Source: Pollenia angustigena
Taxonomy: Eukaryota; Arthropoda; Insecta; Diptera; Polleniidae
DNA length: 64,000 bases
Direction: 5' to 3'
NCBI GenBank assembly: GCA_930367215.1
Contig: OV884059.1
Coordinates: forward strand, 228,407,803 to 228,471,802
The notes under the pieces: generated by a model
What the model was told of the DNA's origin: nothing
The model's database searches: none
What the model saw: only the letters and a program-made list of their open reading frames with translations
In this document: positions 10,491 through 21,639 of the stretch, piece by piece
Layout: each line of letters starts with the position of its first letter
How positions within the stretch are numbered: position 1 is the stretch's first letter
Translations under genes and position numbers: made by a program

Positions 10491-10727
10491 CTGTGACGTT
10501 TTGACAAAACATCTTAAGTCAAGATAAGATAGCAAAAAAGTTTTTAAAAAAATCGCGGTGAAAAAATTATGTTTGTCAAATAATAATATAAACAAAAAAA
10601 AAATCGTTTATAATGCAAAATTTAAAAGACGTTTACAAAAATGTTTTTTGAATGAAAAATCGTATGATTAACATCATTTTTTCAACTCTTTAAATTCGAC
10701 TTAAGATGTTTTGTCAAAATGCCACAG
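10491..10727. mobile_element. MITE with 4-bp GTAT target duplication
   Basis: Ends CTGTGACGTTTTGACAAAAC and (inverted) CTGTGGCATTTTGACAAAAC, continuing to ATCTTAAGTC. GTAT flanks both sides (10487-10490 and 10728-10731). It has 237 bp and an AT-rich centre. The 65-codon minus-strand ORF across it is spurious. Confidence 0.8.
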
Positions 10728-11002
10728 GTATACATAAATATATTTCAACCTGCGGTGAAAGGTTAAAAAATCATTTCAGCCAGCCCAACAAATCGCACGT
10801 ATAAACTATAAAATCATTAACAAAAAGTATATTTAACCAAAAAGGTCCTGTTTCCCATTTAAGTGTTAATTGTTACCTTTATATTAATTTCTAAATAAAA
10901 GCGACTCTTCCTTTAATATCTGTTGGTAAATCTATTTTTATAAAACATTTCTTTTTCCACGACGCAATTTTTATTTAACTTGTTTTCTTACTTTGTGTTT
11001 CT

Positions 11003-12214
11003 GTACCTCAATTCTGTAACTTTTTGAATTTAACTACCGATATCGTTAATTAACGAGAAATCTCGGTTACTTTAACGAATTTGTTATTCTGTATTTTAAA
11101 TAAACAAAAATTTTTGTTTAGAAATATTGACGACAAATATCGGTAAAAATATAAGAACGTCAAAGTAAAAATTTTTTAAAATTAATAAAAAATACAAAAT
11201 AAATTTGCTTTATTGCATTTATTTTAACAAAACATGAATGAAAACGTGTAAATATTGATTATATTTCTAAACAAATGTGTTGGTTTTAAATTCTTTTATA
11301 CATAGGGAAAAATTTCCAGATGACTGAGCCACTCTAGCACAACATTCTGCTCTTACTTTTCATACCAGCACTACTGTATGTGAAAAGGGTATTATGTGTT
11401 TGTACGAATGTGTGTAACACATTTAAATAAAGGTTCTGGGCCTGCCTTTTAGTATACCGATTGACTCAGAATCAATGTCAGAATCCATTTAACGAAGCCC
11501 GTCCTTCTATCAGGATGGCTGGTTGTCTGTCCAAGATAACCTTGTGTGCAAATTACAGGTCGCAGTTTTAAAAATAATTTTATAAAATTTGGCACATATG
11601 CGTTTATTGTCACAAGGTCGAAGCATTCTTATAATGGTGAGAAGCAGTTATTTAATTTTTATAGCCCACATGAAAACTTCTTTCCGGAATAGGGTTTTGT
11701 GCCTATTAATAGCCATCTTGTTTTATAGACATTTGAGTTGAATAAGATCCAAAAATATTTTGTCGCAACCTACATTAATCACCAGAAAAAATTTTTTTAG
11801 AATCGGTCCATATTTGACCACAGCTCCCATACGAATACACTAATAATGGTAGATACTTAGATAATATTTGGCACAAAAATGTATTATGTGAATAATAACC
11901 TCACGATTTTGGCGGAAAAATGATCGCCCAAATACTGCAATGTAGAGTCGGACTTGATCGACTATACTTTCTTACTTTTTTTGTGTTAAAAATTGGCTAC
12001 TTTCTCTATATTTTGAATCTGTTAACAGTACATTTATTGTCGTTATTATTAAACAAGAACTTTTTTTGTGTCGTTAGCTACCGACATTTTTTGCCGATAA
12101 AAATTGTTAAAATTTCATTACAGAATAGCTCTTAACGACAACTTTCGTTAGCTAACGAATTTTGACTACTTAACGACAATTTTTTGTCGTTAAAAAGTTA
12201 CAGAATTTCAGTAC
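11003..12214. mobile_element. GTAC-end element, copy 1
   Basis: The left end reads GTACCTCAATTCTGTAAC and the right end, inverted, GTACTGAAATTCTGTAAC. Inside, GTTAATTAACGA (left) and CGTTAGCTAACGA and ACGACA words (right) form subterminal repeats. Its centre (about 11370-11985) is a family A segment ending AGTCGGACTTGATCGACT, also present in copies 2 and 3, so that insertion predates amplification. No transposase. Confidence 0.8.
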
Positions 12215-12401
12215 TGATATGATATTTGTTTTTATTTTTCAAGTATTATTTTTGCCGGTTGTGTTATTGTTATATTCTTAAGCTTTTTTTTTTACTTTTT
12301 TTTATTAAAAAAAAAAAAAAAAATAAAATATAACACATTGGGTGTGTTAGAGGCAGTCGTATAGATAAGAATATATTAAATGTATTATTAAAAAATATAT
12401 A

Positions 12402-12537
12402 TGTACATTAGGGCGATAACCAAATTTTGGCCCCAGTACCACACGATTTCGAATGTTGTGCTTTTTACGAAAAAAAAAAAATGTTTGGGTCATTTTGGTA
12501 TAAAAACCTCACGCATAAAAATGATTGCGTAATATCT

Positions 12538-12573
<36 letters not shown>

Positions 12574-12640
12574 TCAGGTATGTTCTAGACTTCGACTCGA
12601 ATTGAAAACGAAAAATTTTCAATTCATAAATTGGTGTTCT
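12402..12640. other. Possible element end and A30 tract
   Basis: TACATTAGGGCGATAACC at about 12402 resembles the TACATTAGGGTGGAGCG ends of the 41658-45168 element. An uninterrupted A run occupies 12539-12568. No partner end was found. Confidence 0.35.
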
Positions 12641-13470
12641 CAAATCCGCATGTTTTTGTGTATTCAAAGTTATTGTTCGAAAAAATTTTACTTGAAATAA
12701 AGATCGCTAATTTGCTAACCGCAGCATTATAGCAGTCTTATAAATATTTATTAAAAATCGTGAAAGCTGTAAAGAATCACAGAAAAAAATTGCTTCTATC
12801 ACAAACATGCCTAAAATTCGCGAAAACTTTTAATAATTCAAACAAGCCAAATTCCTTCCCTCAGTGAAAATAATTTAATGAAAATTAAATTTGATGAACT
12901 CAAGCCTAATTAAAGAATATCGAAAAAATTAAAAATTAACAGTTCAACTAAAAATCAAAAATTGTTCTTAGAAATAGCTATGGCACAAGCTCTAATGCTT
13001 AAGCTGGAGGTCCACACCACGCGTTACTCGCTTTTTCGCAGCATACGCAGCTGTCAAAAAAGTAGGATCTGTGTAGTTATACGTTGTAAGTTACATGCAC
13101 AAAAGCGTAGACGCCTTGAGGCGAAAAGTAGGTTTACTTTCTACTTTTGTAAGCGTCACAAGCAGCGTTCGAACAAATCAGCTGATTTTGACAAATTAAA
13201 TTTTATTTTTACTTGTGTTGCTGCTGCATAAAAAGCGTTGCATGTAACTTGAAACGAAAAACGCAAGTAAGGTTAGAAAAGCATGCACTGCGTGGAGGCG
13301 AAAACGCGTGGTATGGACCTCCAGCTTTACATTTGTACTTTAATTTGTACAAATAAAAATGTCGACGAAAGTGGACAAAAAAACATAATAGACGAATGCA
13401 TTCAGGTTTTCAAGACAAAGTCTTGACAGAAAGAACACGAAAAAACAGAGGAAAAAGGAGGCAACACGTA
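12640..13470. repeat. Dispersed repeat, family C, interrupted by a MITE
   Basis: The parts 12640-12998 and 13330-13470 match, inverted, the 700-985 segment (for example the CACAAGCTCTAATG side against CGAGCTCTATGTG) and also 19310-19700. The MITE at 13002-13326 splits it. Landmarks are AAAATTCGCGAAAA and GCATTATAG. Element type unknown. Confidence 0.6.
13002..13326. mobile_element. PIF/Harbinger-like MITE (TTA duplication)
   Basis: Ends AGCTGGAGGTCCACACCACG and (inverted) AGCTGGAGGTCCATACCACG. TTA flanks both sides (12999-13001 and 13327-13329). The related uninterrupted sequence near 830-870 supplies an empty site. The 89-codon ORF at 12962-13231 lies mostly inside and is not a gene. Confidence 0.8.
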
Positions 13471-13521
13471 ATTTGAAATTTAAGTGATAATAACAGCAAA
13501 TTTCGAACCACCAGTACTACT

Positions 13522-15763
13522 GTACCTCAATTCTGTAACTTTTTGAATTTAACTACCGATATCGTTAATTAACGAGAAATCTCGGTTACTTTAACGAATT
13601 TGTTATTTTGTATTTTAAATAAACAAATATTTTTGTTTAGAAATATTGACGACAAATATCGGTAAAAATATAAGAACGTCAAAGTGAAAATTTTTTAAAA
13701 TTAATAAAAAACAAAATAAATTTCATTTTGGGGCCCTATGCTCCTTATAGGATCGTCGGGAACATATATATATATAAAATAAATTTGCTTTATTGCATTT
13801 ATTTTAACAAAACATGAATGAAAACGTGTAATTATTATATTTCTAAACATATATGTTGGTTTTAAATCTTTTTATACATAGGGAAAAATTTCCAGGTAAC
13901 TGATCCACTCTAGCTCAACATTCTGCTCTGACTTTTTATACCTACACTAGCTGGCCCGGCAAACGTTGTTTTGCCATACAACCTATTTCTTTCAGATTTT
14001 ACAGTGTCTGCGTGCCAAATTTTAAGAAAACCGGTTGATTGGTTAAGAAAATAATACAAATTATAGGCTTTAGTTCTTTCCAGGTGTTACACTATTTGCC
14101 CGCCAAATTTCAAGAAAATCAGTTGATTAGTTAAAAAGATATAGGAAAGGGAGCTTTTACCCCTCCTGCTTCACGCCCTAAATAATAAAAAATATAGGTA
14201 CTTTTAGTACTTTCCAGCTGTTACGCTATTTGGCTGCGAAATTTCAAGAAGATATTGGGAGGGGGAGCTTTTACCCTTCTTGCCCTATTTCACATCTATT
14301 CCCTATTTCCTTTCAGATTTTACAGTGTCTGCATGCCAAATTTTAAGAAAACCCGCTCATTAGTTTAAAAGATATAGGGAAGATAGGGGAGCTTTTACCT
14401 CTATTGCCCTATTTCACGCCCTAAATAATAAAAATTTTAGGCTATAGTTCTTTCCAGATGATACCCTATTTCCTGCAAAATTTCAAGAAAATAGCACGAT
14501 TTTTTAAGCAGATATAGGGAGGGGGAGCTTTTACTCCTCTTGCCCTATTTCACACCCTATTCCCTATTTTCTTTCAGATTTTATAGTGCCTGCATGCCAA
14601 ATATTAAGAAAACAGGTTGATCAGCTAAGAATATATAGGGAGGGGGAGCTTATGCCCTATTTTGCGCCCTCTAGCGATATAAAATATACTCTACGACCTA
14701 TTCTCTCTCATACCTAACAAAACCACATACAAAATTTTATAAAAATTAGTCAAGTCAAAATGGAGGGCATTTTGTTGATACTTGTTTAAGAATATATAGG
14801 AAAATCTAAATGCCATATTTCCGGAACCACTGCGCCGATTTCATGCAAACTTTACATAAACCATCTACAGACTGTCCCCAACGTACCCCAACGTTTTTGT
14901 TGAAATCGGTCTGACCGTTTACGCAGTTAGTGGTGACATCAAAGTGTACACTTCTTTTTATATATATACCTACATTACTGTATGTGAAGAGGATATTATG
15001 TATTTGTACGAATGTATATAACACATTTAAAAAAGGTTCTGGGCCTGCCTTTTAGTATACCGATTGACTCAGAATCAATGTCAGAATCCATTTAACGAAG
15101 CCCGTCCTTCTATCAGGATGTCTGTCCAAGATAACCTTGTGCGCAAATTACAGGTCGCAATTTTAAAAATAATTTTATAAAATTTGGCACATATGCGTTT
15201 ATTGTCACAAGGTCGAAGCCATTTTATAATGGTGAGAAGCAGTTATTTAATTTTAATAGCCCACATGAAAACTTCTTTCCGGAATAGGGTTTTGTGCCTA
15301 TTACTAGCCATCTTGTTTAATAGACATTTGAGTTGAATAAGATCCAAAAATATTTTGTCGCAACCTACATAAATCACCAGAACAAATTTTTTTAGAATCG
15401 GTACATATTTGACCACAACTCCCATACGAATACACTAATAATGGTACTACATAGATACTTAGATAATATTTGGCACAAAAATGTCTTATGTCAATATTAA
15501 CCTCACAACATACTCTTTGGCGGAAACATGATCGCCCAAAATTGGCTACTTTCTCTATATTTTTAATCTGTTAAAAGTACATTTATTGCCGTTATTATTT
15601 AACAAGAACTTTTTTTGGGTCGTTAGCTACCGACATTTTTTGCCGATAAAAATTGTTAAAATTTCATTACAGAATAGCTCTTAACGACAACTTTCGTTAG
15701 CTAACGAATTTTGACTACTTAACGACAATTTTTTGTCGTTAAAAAGTTACAGAATTTCAGTAC
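13522..15763. mobile_element. GTAC-end element, copy 2
   Basis: Same termini and internal order as copy 1. It differs by a short insertion near 13718-13778 and by the tandem family B block at 13949-14980, inserted at an ACCTACA sequence that is present on both sides. The right half (15000-15763) is nearly identical to copy 1. Confidence 0.8.
13949..14800 (+). repeat. Family B tandem array
   Basis: Opens with GCTGGCCCGGCAAACGTTGT, then about six degenerate units of 100-145 bp. Units contain CAGTGTCTGC.TGCCAAATTT, AAGAAAACCGGTTGATTAGT, AGATATAGGGAGGGGGAGCT and TGCCCTATTT. A tail with CCGGAACCACTGCGCCGATT follows at about 14820. The opening is shared with 9990. No ORF; element class unresolved. 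Confidence 0.65.
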
Positions 15764-15769
15764 TGGTAG

Positions 15770-15843
15770 AACACGAAGATCTTCTGACGATAGAAAGTGG
15801 TGTTTCTTGAAACATGTAAAGATCAACCCGGGTTCAAATCCCA
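15770..15843 (+). repeat. tRNA-like (SINE) fragment
   Basis: Contains a B box GGTTCAAATCC (15831-15841) in an imperfect T-arm, immediately left of GTAC-end copy 3. No A box or acceptor stem is clear. It is probably a SINE remnant truncated by the element. Confidence 0.4.
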
Positions 15844-16098
15844 GTACCTCAATTCTGTAACTTTTTTAATTTAACTACCGATATCGTTAATTAACGAGAA
15901 ATCTCGGTTACTTTAACGAATTTGTTATTCTGTATTTTAAATAAACAAATATTTTTGTTTAGAAATATTGACGACAAATATCGGTAAAAATATAAGAACG
16001 TCAAAGTGAAAATTTTTTTAAAATTAATAAAAAAATACAAAATAAATTTACTTTATTGCATTTATTTTAACAAAACATGAATGAAAACGCGTAAATAT

Positions 16099-17605
16099 TA
16101 GGGTATTCATTTAATCGACCTTTTGCTTTAATCGGTTAATCGCGCGACTAATTAACCGAGGTTTTGGTTTAATCTGTTAATAATCGGTTAATTTTGTTTT
16201 TGATCGGTTAACCGATTAATAAAGTTTTTTTTTATAAATTACGTAATTTCAGTATATAAAAATGCATTAATTGCTTATTTTTTGGAGTTTATAAGTAAAA
16301 AAAAACAATAACATAGGTACGAAACATAACATATCTCGAACTAAAATGAGCAAGCAAAAAAAAAAACAATTCATTAATGCACAAAGTGTGGTATCAAGTC
16401 ATATCCTCATAATATCCTAAACAAAATTTAGAATTGTTTAAAGTAAATATTGTTGTGTTTCAAACAAAATAAAAATTGTAATGCTGCGTTCATTGATTCG
16501 TCATAACTGTATAGTAGAAAACTAAATTATAAGCGGTATCTTACAACAGTCATATCGTTAGCTTAATATACAAACCTGCTAATTCACTTTGAGCACATTT
16601 TACAGGAGAAAAAAAAAACTTTTTATTTTTCCTATTTGAAGCTTGATAGGAAATTAAAATTACAGTCAGTTTTACACACTTCAAGACTTAAATAGCAGAA
16701 ACACTACATGCTGGTCGACGAGGCGTATCTTTCTCTACTACACGGAATCAAAATCTAAATTTACATAAAAAGTGGATTTAGCCGGTTTGCATATTAAGCC
16801 GACTATATATATTTCCTGTAATTCTTTCAATGACTACCTTGTGAAACTCCCAAATATTTACATGTGGATACAAAAATAAACTGAGATAATTTTATTAGTT
16901 ATTTCAATAGTTAAAGGACGTCTTATAAAATAAGTTTAAATGTTTAGGATTAAAGCGATTCTTTTCTTTAGTTTTGACAAAAGTTGACTTGAAAAAAATT
17001 ATTTCACTTATCGTAGATGAATATCTAATTTCTCAGTCCTTTTCCAGGATTTCTCTAAACATATAAAATACTCCATTATGCCATTAGAGTTTTTTAAAAT
17101 TTTTAACACTTCTCATTGTTTCGGTTAATTCTGTTAAAAGACTGATATGAGAATATATGAGAAGAAACAAATAACTAAACACAAACATATAAAAAGTAAG
17201 GGAAACAAAAAAAATGTGTTGGCAATCAAATATTTAACCCATTTTTCGTCACATTCCTGTTGATCGATGAAGAAGATAAAAAAGCATTGAAAAACAATGT
17301 AATTTTAGTCATCGGTCGGCGGAAAATCGGTTAAAATGAAGATCACTGAACTGTTTGTATGAAAAAATATTTTCTAAACAAATAAATTTGGTATATTAGA
17401 CGAAACAAATAATTAAAAACACAAAAAAAATATGTTATAATACTACAAAATATTGAAAATTTTGTTACTTCGGTAAATCGGTTAATCGATTGAAATTAAC
17501 CGGTTTAATCGTTAATCGAAAAAGCCAATTTGAAATTAACCGATCAGTTAATCGGGTAGTAATTAATCGGTTAACCGGTTGACGGTTAACCGAATGAATA
17601 CCCTA
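16099..17605. mobile_element. hAT-type element, non-autonomous
   Basis: Terminal repeats TAGGGTATTCATT at both ends, with an 8-bp target duplication GTAAATAT (16091-16098 and 17606-17613), the hAT signature. Copies 1 and 2 of the host element show the empty site. Both subterminal regions are packed with CGGTTAAT/ATTAACCG words, typical transposase-binding repeats. The interior has no transposase. Confidence 0.88.
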
Positions 17606-17751
17606 GTAAATATTGATTATATTTCTTAACAAATATGTTGGTTTTAAATCTTTCTATACATAGGGAAAAATTTTCAGATGACTGAGCCACTCTAGCACAA
17701 CATTTCTGCTCTTACTTTTTATACCTACACTACTGTATGTGAAGAGGATAT

Positions 17752-18458
17752 CCAGCTAGCATTTTCAGTCGTCTAGGAGTCTTGTGGGAATCTCACAAAG
17801 AGTGTTTTTGATCGTCGACGAGCTCATTTTTTAGTTGTAGACGATTCCTAGCACGGGAGAAACTGTTACACGTGCTGATTCGTATGAGAGATTCTTCTAT
17901 AACGCAGCGAAAGACGCTTATATTAATCGTAAAGGGAATCGTTTGTGATGTATGTAGAGATTATCTAACGAGTCTTTTAAAAAGAATGCCAAGAGTCGTA
18001 TGAGATTTATGTAGGGATTATTTTACAACTCGTAAAATGCTTAGCCGTATAACTACCTAAAAAGGGCATTAAGCTTATTTTTCATGTTAAGACTTCTAAT
18101 TTTGATACAATTTATATAAAACAAACCTTAATGTTGCGAAATCAACACTATCCTGTCGGAAAATCCTTTTTTACAGATCCTGAGGTCGGTTTGTTTTATT
18201 GAAATTGTATTGACAATAGAATTTTCATATTTCAAAAACGCTCTTATTAAGTAATTGTTATATGACTCTTACAGAGAGTCGCAAAAGGTTAATTCCAAGA
18301 TTAAAAGACGAGCGTGTGAAAAAAATTTAAAAAAAGTAATAAATAAAAAAAAAAATAGATATTTTTGTTTTTGTTACTCGTCAGATAATCATCAGAAGAT
18401 TCTTTTGGGAGTTGTATATTAAACATAATCGTCAAACAAACAGCCTATGCTAGCTGGG
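17752..18458. mobile_element. MITE with CCAGCTAGCATTTT end
   Basis: Ends CCAGCTAGC and (inverted) CCAGCTAGCATAGG interrupt the host sequence between GAGGATA and TTATG, which is contiguous in copy 2. The interior is rich in GAGTC and GATTC words. Related to 7544-7851. Confidence 0.7.
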
Positions 18459-19309
18459 TATTATGTGTTTGTACGAATGTGTGTAGCACATTTAAATAAA
18501 GGTTTTGGGCCTTCCTTTTAGTGTACCGATTGACTCAGAATCAATGTCAGAATCCATTTAACGAAGCCCGTCCTTCTATCAGGATGGCTGGTAGTCTGTC
18601 CAAGATAACCTTGTGCGCATATTACAGGTCGCAATTTTAAAAATAATTTTATAAAATTTGGCACATATGCGTTTATTGTCACAAGGTCGAAGTCTTTTTG
18701 TAATGGTGAGAAGCAGTTCTTTAATTTTAATATCCCACATGAAAACTTCTTTCCGGAATAGGGTTTTGTGCCTATTAATAGCCATTTTGTTTTATAGATA
18801 TTTGAGTTGAATAAGATCCAAAAATATTTTGTCGCAACCTAAATAAATCACCAGTACAAATTTTTTTAAAATCGGTCCATATTTGACCCAGCTCCCATAC
18901 GAATACACTAATAATAAAGGTAGTAGATACTTAGATAATATTGGCACAAAAATGTCTTATGTGAATATTAACCTCACAACATACTCTTTTTGGCGAAAAC
19001 ATGATCGCCCATATACTGCAATGTAGAGTCGGACTTGATCGACTATACTTTCTTACTTTTTTTGTGTTAAAAATTGGCTACTTTACTCTATATTTTTAAT
19101 CTGTTAACAGTACATTTGTTGTCGTTATTATTTAACAAGAACTTTTTTTGTGTCGTTAGCTACCGACATTTTTTGCCGATAAAAATTGTTAAAATTTCAT
19201 TACAGAATAGCTCTTAACGACAATTTTCGTTAGCTAACGAATTTTGGCTACTTAACGACAATTTTTGGTCGTTAAAAAGTTACAGAATTTCAGTACAGCT
19301 CAGCCAAGA

Positions 19310-19700
19310 AAAATTATCAATAAATTTTAATAAAAATTCCAAGTTGTAAAATTCCTTCCCTCAGTGAAAATAATTTAATGAAAATTAAATTTGATGAAGT
19401 CAAGCCTATTTAAAGAATATCGAAAAAATTAGCCATACAATTTATAAAAAGTCCCCAAAACTATAAGGAATGTCAAAAATTCGGTAAAAATCGCTAAATT
19501 AGCGGAAATTCGCAAAAATTTGCTAGTAGCGGCATTATAGAAAAGACTACTGTTTATTAAAAATCGTTAAAGCTGAAAAGAAACAGAAAACTTACAGGAA
19601 CAAATCGCTTTTTTCGCGAACATGGCTAAAATTCGAGAAAAATTGCAAAATTTGAAACAAACCCAAAAACTAATTTGAGATCGCCTAATCAAATAAAAAA
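19310..19700. repeat. Family C repeat
   Basis: Shares CCTTCCCTCAGTGAAAATAA, AAAATCGTTAAAGCTG and AAATTCGAGAAAA with 12640-12960, and more weakly (inverted) with 61200-61960. Non-coding. Confidence 0.55.
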
Positions 19701-19899
19701 AACAAATTGTCAGAAAATAACATAAAAAGCGTTAAAAATGTACTATAATTACAACAAAATCAATGAACAAATTTGATTTTAAATTTTGGGTTAGTTAGGG
19801 CCTTTTGCGTTTTAGATAACGATATATTTTTGATTAAATTGGATAAAGAACATTTTTAACAAAAAGCGAAATTTTTTACCCACTTACAACTACAATTCG

Positions 19900-20680
19900 A
19901 GTCGGAAAGAACCCAACCAATTGTAGTAAGAAGAGATAAACTCACTGTTTATTGTTGGTGTTTCTGTTTTAGCTTTGATATTGTTACAAGTAAAGGCGCA
20001 ACCATAATGTGCTTAAGTTGGCTTAAGCAAATGTGCGAATACATGTAAATCATATGAGGCAAACCATATTGAACTTAAAGAAAATTTTTGTTAAGTTTTA
20101 TGAAACTGTCATTTGCTTAAGCAAAGTGCGAAACTGATCGCACATTCCGTACGGAATCAAATGTTTTTTGATTTTGTTTTTACTTTTTAAATACATTTGA
20201 GAGGCTTTTTATTAAATTTTGACAGTAGGTTAAGCAAGACTATGCATATTATGGTTGGCCCTTAAGACTTAGAGTGTTTATAATTCTTATTCGCTTTAGG
20301 ATTTTATTTGTTTAATTTTTTTGGCTAGTCGATTCGTTTTACTTTCACCAACCTCTTACTACTCTAATTGAAAACGAATAAGAACATATGGATATGAAAT
20401 GCAGAATACAAAAAATGCTGATCCATTTTCTAGTGGATTCGGATTCTAGAACACACGCGATTAATTTTAAATTAAAAATTTTATTAATAACTAAAATAGT
20501 TGTTTACGCGAAAAAGCAATACCATTTTTTTAAAATAATTTTCAGTGGTCTATTCGACTATGCTTGGGCCATTTTTAAGAATTCCAATCAATTGTGGTGG
20601 GGAATGTTAGAAGAGATAAGCTCCCTGTTTATTGTTGATGTCTTTGTTTAAACTTTGATATTGTTACAAGTAGAACTGCT
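19900..20680. repeat. About 90-bp direct repeats bounding a 0.6 kb segment
   Basis: The stretch 19900-19992 and the stretch about 20585-20675 are similar (roughly 80 % by eye), sharing AGAAGAGATAA.CTC.CTGTT, then TTGATATTGTTACAAGTA. The segment between includes the MITE 19994-20262. This may be a local duplication; LTR origin is possible but there is no primer-binding site or coding support. Confidence 0.5.
19994..20262. mobile_element. MITE with GGCCAACCATAAT ends
   Basis: Left GGCGCAACCATAATGTGC and inverted right GGGCCAACCATAATATGC. The interior is rich in GCTTAAGC words. A second copy lies inverted at 54222-54474 with the same GCTTAAG words and the GCACTTTGCTTAAGC core. Confidence 0.7.
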
Positions 20681-20696
20681 GCTTAAAAATCTTTTA

Positions 20697-20881
20697 CGCT
20701 TAACAGTTTTATTTGGTTTAATATCTTTAGTTTTTCTAAAACCTTTGGATGAAGTTTCCTGACGATCTTGCCTAAGCAACCAGTGAAATGCGCATAGGAA
20801 TAGCTTATCCCATCAACAATCAATGTCAGTGTTTTTATCCAGAATAAAAATTGGGAACTAAGCACGACTAACAAAATCTTT
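20697..20881. repeat. Family 1 repeat, copy 3
   Basis: Complete-looking member: CAGTTTTATTTGG, TTTCCTGACGATCTTGCCTA, TGAAATGCGCATAGGAATAG and a right end TTGGGAACTAAGCACGA. Its left flank GCTTAA is the empty site for the MITE 8651-9441. Confidence 0.7.
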
Positions 20882-21088
20882 TAAATTCGCAAAAAATGTT
20901 AAAAAGTTATGGCCCTATTGTACATACTACATATGTATGTATTAAACTAGCAGTGCCCGTTCCGCGTTGCCGTAGCTTGCTTATGGTCATGCAATACTTT
21001 TTAATTTAAATTTTTCGTTACGTACATGAAAGCTCTTGTGAAAATGTTATCACTTTTATATTCCGCTGAAAGTCAATTTTTGTACATA

Positions 21089-21635
21089 TCGTCAGCTAAT
21101 TATTGGTTTGACCTACCGACCATTTTTAATAAAAAATTAGTTAGGTATGGGGTAGATATATTTTAAATACCCCCTTCTGAATACAAAAATTGTTTAACGA
21201 AATTATTTATGGTTTCTGAGATATGAAACATTTATTTTGCTTCATATCGACTATTTTAAAGTTCATTAAGTATTGTTTTGCTATACACACCACTGTTCGG
21301 CAGAAAGAAAAAAGTAGTAAAAGCAAAATAAAATGTTCAACAACTCAATACACATCAGTAAGTATACATATGCAGCACAAAAAGCTAATGTTTAGAAATA
21401 CATTAAGAAAAGTGGCGTATGCGAGACAAGTCAACAATAAAATATTATTTACTTCTAAGTTCGTTCACAAAGTTTACATTTTTCTTCAAAACATATGCCA
21501 GTAGCAGTGGTGAAAAAACAAAAAAAAACTCTAGCGTGTATTTGAAAAACTCTACCGGGCATGTTTTCAGAAGACTTCAGTCTCGATTTCTTCCTCTAGG
21601 GTTTTTGGCATATGCGCCAAACCAATATTGAGCTT
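21089..21635. mobile_element. TCGTCAG element, copy a (deletion derivative)
   Basis: The left end TCGTCAGCTAATTATTGG is preceded by TA. The right part GGCATATGCGCCAAACCAAT lacks the last bases. It is colinear with copy d (38284-39973) but the segment holding the DUF7869-like ORF is missing: the sequence jumps from GCAAAATAAAATG to CAACAACTCAATACAC. ORFs at 21223-21631 are chance readings. Confidence 0.8.
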
Positions 21636-21639
21636 AATT

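Larger units (their letters stand above)
15844..19296. mobile_element. GTAC-end element, copy 3, with two insertions
   Basis: Same termini as copies 1 and 2, with GTAC at 15844-15847 and 19293-19296. It is enlarged by the hAT element 16099-17605 and the MITE 17752-18458. The remaining sequence aligns with copy 1. Only 80 bp separate it from copy 2. Confidence 0.8.

Noticed and set aside
12962..13231. 89-codon ORF rich in Arg/Lys/Cys
   Set aside because: Mostly inside a TTA-flanked MITE; composition reflects the MITE sequence.
19900..20680. Solo or paired LTRs
   Set aside because: The direct repeats are short, do not clearly begin TG and end CA, and no primer-binding site or polypurine tract was seen.
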